A stretch of DNA of 64,000 nt, taken from assembly GCF_030123405.1 (NCBI RefSeq), contig NZ_CP126110.1:5524298-5588297 (forward strand). Reading direction: 5' to 3'. The notes beneath the pieces are model-generated. The model saw only the letters and a list, made by a program, of their open reading frames with translations, did not search any database and was not told where the DNA came from. Origin of the DNA: Neobacillus sp. WH10 (GTDB taxonomy: Bacteria > Bacillota > Bacilli > Bacillales > Cytobacillaceae). How positions within the stretch are numbered: the stretch's first letter is position 1; each line of letters begins with the position of its first letter. Both the position numbers and the translations under genes were made by a program. Positions 61,665 to 64,000 of the stretch are shown piece by piece.

Positions 61665-62434
61665 TTTTTTGCTCCTCCCACATTACCGGTGGCCTGCGCC
61701 TTTAAATCCGGTCCTTTAATAAAATAGGTTTGTGCAATCATAAAGATATTTCCGACAACCCAGTATAATGAAAGGGCTGCAGGGAAATTGAAAGCAAAGA
61801 CGACAATCATGATCGGCATCATCCAAAGCATCATTGCCATTTGCGGATTTTGTTCCTGACCTGCCATCATCAATTTTTGCTGGATAAAGGTAGTGATACC
61901 AGCAATAATTGGCAGGATATAATATGGATCTTTTTCACCAAGGTCAAACCATAAGAAGCTATCTTGGGCAATTTCTCTAGTTCTTGAAATCGCATGATAA
62001 AAACCAATTAAAATTGGCATTTGAACAAGTAGTGGAAAGCAGCCTGCCATTGGATTGACGCCATGCTTTGAAAAAAGGGCCATTGTTTCTTGCTGCAGCT
62101 TTTGCTGTGTCTTTTGATCTTTAGAGCTGTATTTTGCGCGTAGTGCTTTCATTTCCGGCTGCAAGGCCTGCATCGCCTTAGAGCTTCTTGTCTGCTTGAT
62201 CATCAGCGGCAAAATAGCTAAACGGATTAATATGGTCACGACAATAAGCGATAAACCATAGCTTCCTCCGAGGACATGCGCTCCTTCTTTAATCAGCCAA
62301 GATAAAGGATAAACAATGTATTCATTCCAAAAACCTGTACTCTCTGAAGTAATCGGCTTCTTAATTTCACTGCACCCTGTTAAAAACAAGAACACAGAAA
62401 GCATGCCGAACGAAAGTAATATTCGTTTTTTCAA
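61661..62434 (-). CDS. yidC: Membrane protein insertase YidC (SpoIIIJ)
   Basis: Oxa1-type insertase of about 257 residues. Lipoprotein signal peptide with lipobox FLTGCSE, then YGLSLIVVTILIRLAILPLM, KYSSKDQKTQQKLQQETMAL, GCFPLLVQMPILIGFYHAI and AALSLYWVVGNIFMIAQ. The start is TTG 62434 behind GGGGAGG; the earlier TTG at 62455 would translate the ribosome site. SpoIIIJ is also needed for sporulation at the engulfed forespore. Confidence 0.95.
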   Translation of the reverse strand: MKKRILLSFGMLSVFLFLTGCSEIKKPITSESTGFWNEYIVYPLSWLIKEGAHVLGGSYGLSLIVVTILIRLAILPLMIKQTRSSKAMQALQPEMKALRAKYSSKDQKTQQKLQQETMALFSKHGVNPMAGCFPLLVQMPILIGFYHAISRTREIAQDSFLWFDLGEKDPYYILPIIAGITTFIQQKLMMAGQEQNPQMAMMLWMMPIMIVVFAFNFPAALSLYWVVGNIFMIAQTYFIKGPDLKAQATGNVGGAKK

Positions 62435-62666
62435 CCAAATTTTCCTCCCCGCCAAATATTAAATAAAAAAGTGTAGTTCTACTTTTATGTAAATATTACT
62501 TTTTAAAAAGATAAGAAAGGATAATTTTCGACTTTGAGAAATGTCCAGCGCCTAGCGGCTAGTAGACTTCGCGCTTCCACTTTTCTTATTATTTCAAAAG
62601 TATTTTATCATTTTTTCAATTCAAATGTCTTTATTACAGCGCATTATTTTGACTAAATCCGAAAAA

Positions 62667-63011
62667 TTAGTTTTTCTTTAATACCTTTCCAACCTTAAGG
62701 ACATGGGTTAAACTTTTTTTCACCTCAAAAAAGTCCATTTCGGCTGTTGGCTTCCTGGCAATAATCACATAATCATTCCCTTGAGATACCTGATCATATA
62801 ATTCAAGAATGGATTGCCTTACATACCTCTTGATTCTGTTTCTGGTAACAGCATTTCCAATCTTTTTACTGACAGACAGGCCGATGCGAAAAAAGTCCTG
62901 TCCCTCTTTTTTCAATGAATAGATAACAAATTGTCGGTTGGCAAAGGAATGACCTTTCTGGAATGCATCCTGGAACTCTTTATTTTTTTTAATTCGGAAT
63001 TCTTTTTTCAT
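62667..63011 (-). CDS. rnpA: Ribonuclease P protein component
   Basis: Protein of 114 residues that assists the RNase P RNA in tRNA 5' maturation. KKEFRIKKNKEFQDAFQKG at the N-terminus and the RNR motif NAVTRNRIKRYVRQSILEL (about 54-72). AAAAAGGAGTTTTTTT precedes ATG 63011. Confidence 0.96.
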   Translation of the reverse strand: MKKEFRIKKNKEFQDAFQKGHSFANRQFVIYSLKKEGQDFFRIGLSVSKKIGNAVTRNRIKRYVRQSILELYDQVSQGNDYVIIARKPTAEMDFFEVKKSLTHVLKVGKVLKKN

Positions 63012-63107
63012 AAAAAAACTCCTTTTTAAACTTTTATAAATATCTAGCTTTCTCGTCTAGCGGCCCTACACCACTAAAAAGAAGCTTCCACTCTAAATTT
63101 GAAAAAA

Positions 63108-63129
63108 GACCACTGACGCTTCAGTGGTC
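63108..63129 (-). terminator. Terminator hairpin overlapping the rpmH stop
   Basis: GACCACTGA and TCAGTGGTC form a 9-bp stem followed by TTTTTTC on the minus strand. It touches the last base of rpmH, so rpmH is largely uncoupled from rnpA. Confidence 0.85.
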
Positions 63130-63263
63130 TAAGCTGATAATACTTTTCTTCCCTTTTGACGACGACGAGCTAGAACCTTTCGTCCGTTTGCTGAGCTCAT
63201 ACGACTACGGAAACCGTGAACTTTACTGTGTTTACGTTTATTTGGTTGATACGTTCTTTTCAT
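63129..63263 (-). CDS. rpmH: 50S ribosomal protein L34
   Basis: A 44-residue protein, MKRTYQPNKRKHSKVHGFRS at the N-terminus and RKVLARRRQKGRKVLSA at the end, the complete L34 signature. AGGGAGGTG precedes ATG 63263. It is divergent from dnaA across oriC. Confidence 0.97.
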   Translation of the reverse strand: MKRTYQPNKRKHSKVHGFRSRMSSANGRKVLARRRQKGRKVLSA

Positions 63264-63359
63264 TATATGACACCTCCCTGAGGAATAGCTATCAATTTAA
63301 ACTTAAATGACAGTCTTAATTATTATAAAGATGTCTCCTTGATATTGTCAACTACTCTT

Positions 63360-64000
63360 CTTATATTGTCCCTATTTCCAATTTTTTCGAACATGAAAAG
63401 CACATTTCCAGAAATTCTATACTCATGGAGAGAGTTCGATCGTTAGGCAATTTTTTCTATAAAAATCTTCAAAACGGCATCTGTGGATAAAAAATCGACA
63501 CTATTTTCATTATCCACACAAGATATTGACAGGTTTTGCACAAGTTATCCGCCTGTGGACAATTATTACACACATAATGTTACTGTTGTGGATAAACTGT
63601 CAAAAGGCATTGCGTATTAAGCAATTATTTGATATTATATTTGTGTTTTCACTCTGAATAACTCCATCTCGTATAGATATTATCCACAAATTGTGGATAA
63701 CGTGTGGATAGTTTATCCTGACATTCTGTAAAAACTTGTCCACAAGAGGTGGATATTGTCGAAACTCCACTTTATTTCCTTATTATAAGTTTTCCACAAC
63801 CACTGTTTCGTATATTTATAAATTAATAGGCTGTACTGCTTGTATAGACCTTATTTTTTCACGGAACTTTAGTCGAAAAGGTGATCTAGTTGCAATGAGA
63901 ATAAACCTTTAGACAAATATTTTTTGGGGTTAGACAGTAATTAATGCGAGTGCTAGTTAAGATAAATTATTTTTACTAAAACCAAAAGGAGGGATACTAG
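63360..64000 (+). promoter_or_regulatory. oriC: DnaA-box cluster and dnaA leader
   Basis: Between rpmH and dnaA lie DnaA boxes at 63482-63490, 63510-63518, 63587-63595, 63680-63688 and 63692-63700 (perfect, both orientations), plus variants near 63545, 63553, 63703, 63736 and 63790. The window ends with AAAGGAGGGATACTAG, a ribosome site, so the dnaA start codon lies just beyond 64000. This corresponds to the upstream half of the bipartite Bacillus origin. Confidence 0.92.

Overview
The window is the left flank of the replication origin of a low-GC, endospore-forming Firmicute of the family Bacillaceae (Bacillus/Neobacillus-like). The right half has the order seen in Bacillus subtilis: dnaA leader and oriC boxes, rpmH, rnpA, yidC (spoIIIJ), jag, mnmE, mnmG, rsmG, noc, soj, spo0J, a DUF554 gene, yyaC, an MscS gene, yyzM, yyaE, ychF, rpsF-ssb-rpsR, yybS, gdpP, rplI, dnaB, purA, a Phe/Asp/Glu/Lys tRNA cluster, an M23 peptidase, walRKHIJ, htrC and rlmH. 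Almost all of these genes lie on the minus strand, transcribed away from the origin. Genus-level naming is inference from gene order and protein similarity recalled from memory.

Positions 1-8.9 kb hold a 2-oxoglutarate/dicarboxylate region: an lpd - DASS transporter - odhA operon (odhA runs off the window), a divergent AEC transporter - 2-hydroxyacid dehydrogenase pair (closest by motifs to (R)-2-hydroxyglutarate dehydrogenase), and a CitA/DcuS-type two-component system. A Rex-like operator and CcpA (cre) sites between them suggest redox and carbon control. An exact 52-bp tandem repeat array (seven units) follows.

Positions 9.4-28.3 kb are the most unusual part. The 3' end of rlmH, which is the known attachment site of staphylococcal SCC elements, is reproduced five more times in the same orientation at about 9.4, 11.8, 18.0, 20.5 and 26.7 kb. 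Five of the six copies still spell GEPYHK-stop. Alternate copies carry a TAAATGAGGTTT-type inverted end, so three segments (9.4-11.8, 18.0-20.5 and 26.7-28.25 kb) look like separate elements with terminal inverted repeats. Two large serine recombinase pseudogenes lie next to the rlmH-proximal copies. Between the copies are: a Crp-like regulator with an MFS transporter; the gluconate operon gntRKPZ with operator and cre; a WYL regulator with a GyrI-like gene and an unknown gene; and a two-component system with an ABC exporter and an exported protein. I read this as a layered, largely immobilised SCC-like integration hot spot.

From 28.3 kb to the right end the content is core: cell-wall homeostasis (WalRK and its regulators), replication (dnaB, ssb, oriC), translation (rpsF, rpsR, rplI, rpmH, tRNAs), tRNA modification (mnmE, mnmG), c-di-AMP turnover (gdpP), and chromosome segregation (soj, spo0J, noc). 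ParB-binding parS sites occur in spo0J and walK, with one-mismatch copies upstream of ssb and of gntR. Besides oriC, DnaA boxes cluster upstream of rlmH and upstream of mnmE.
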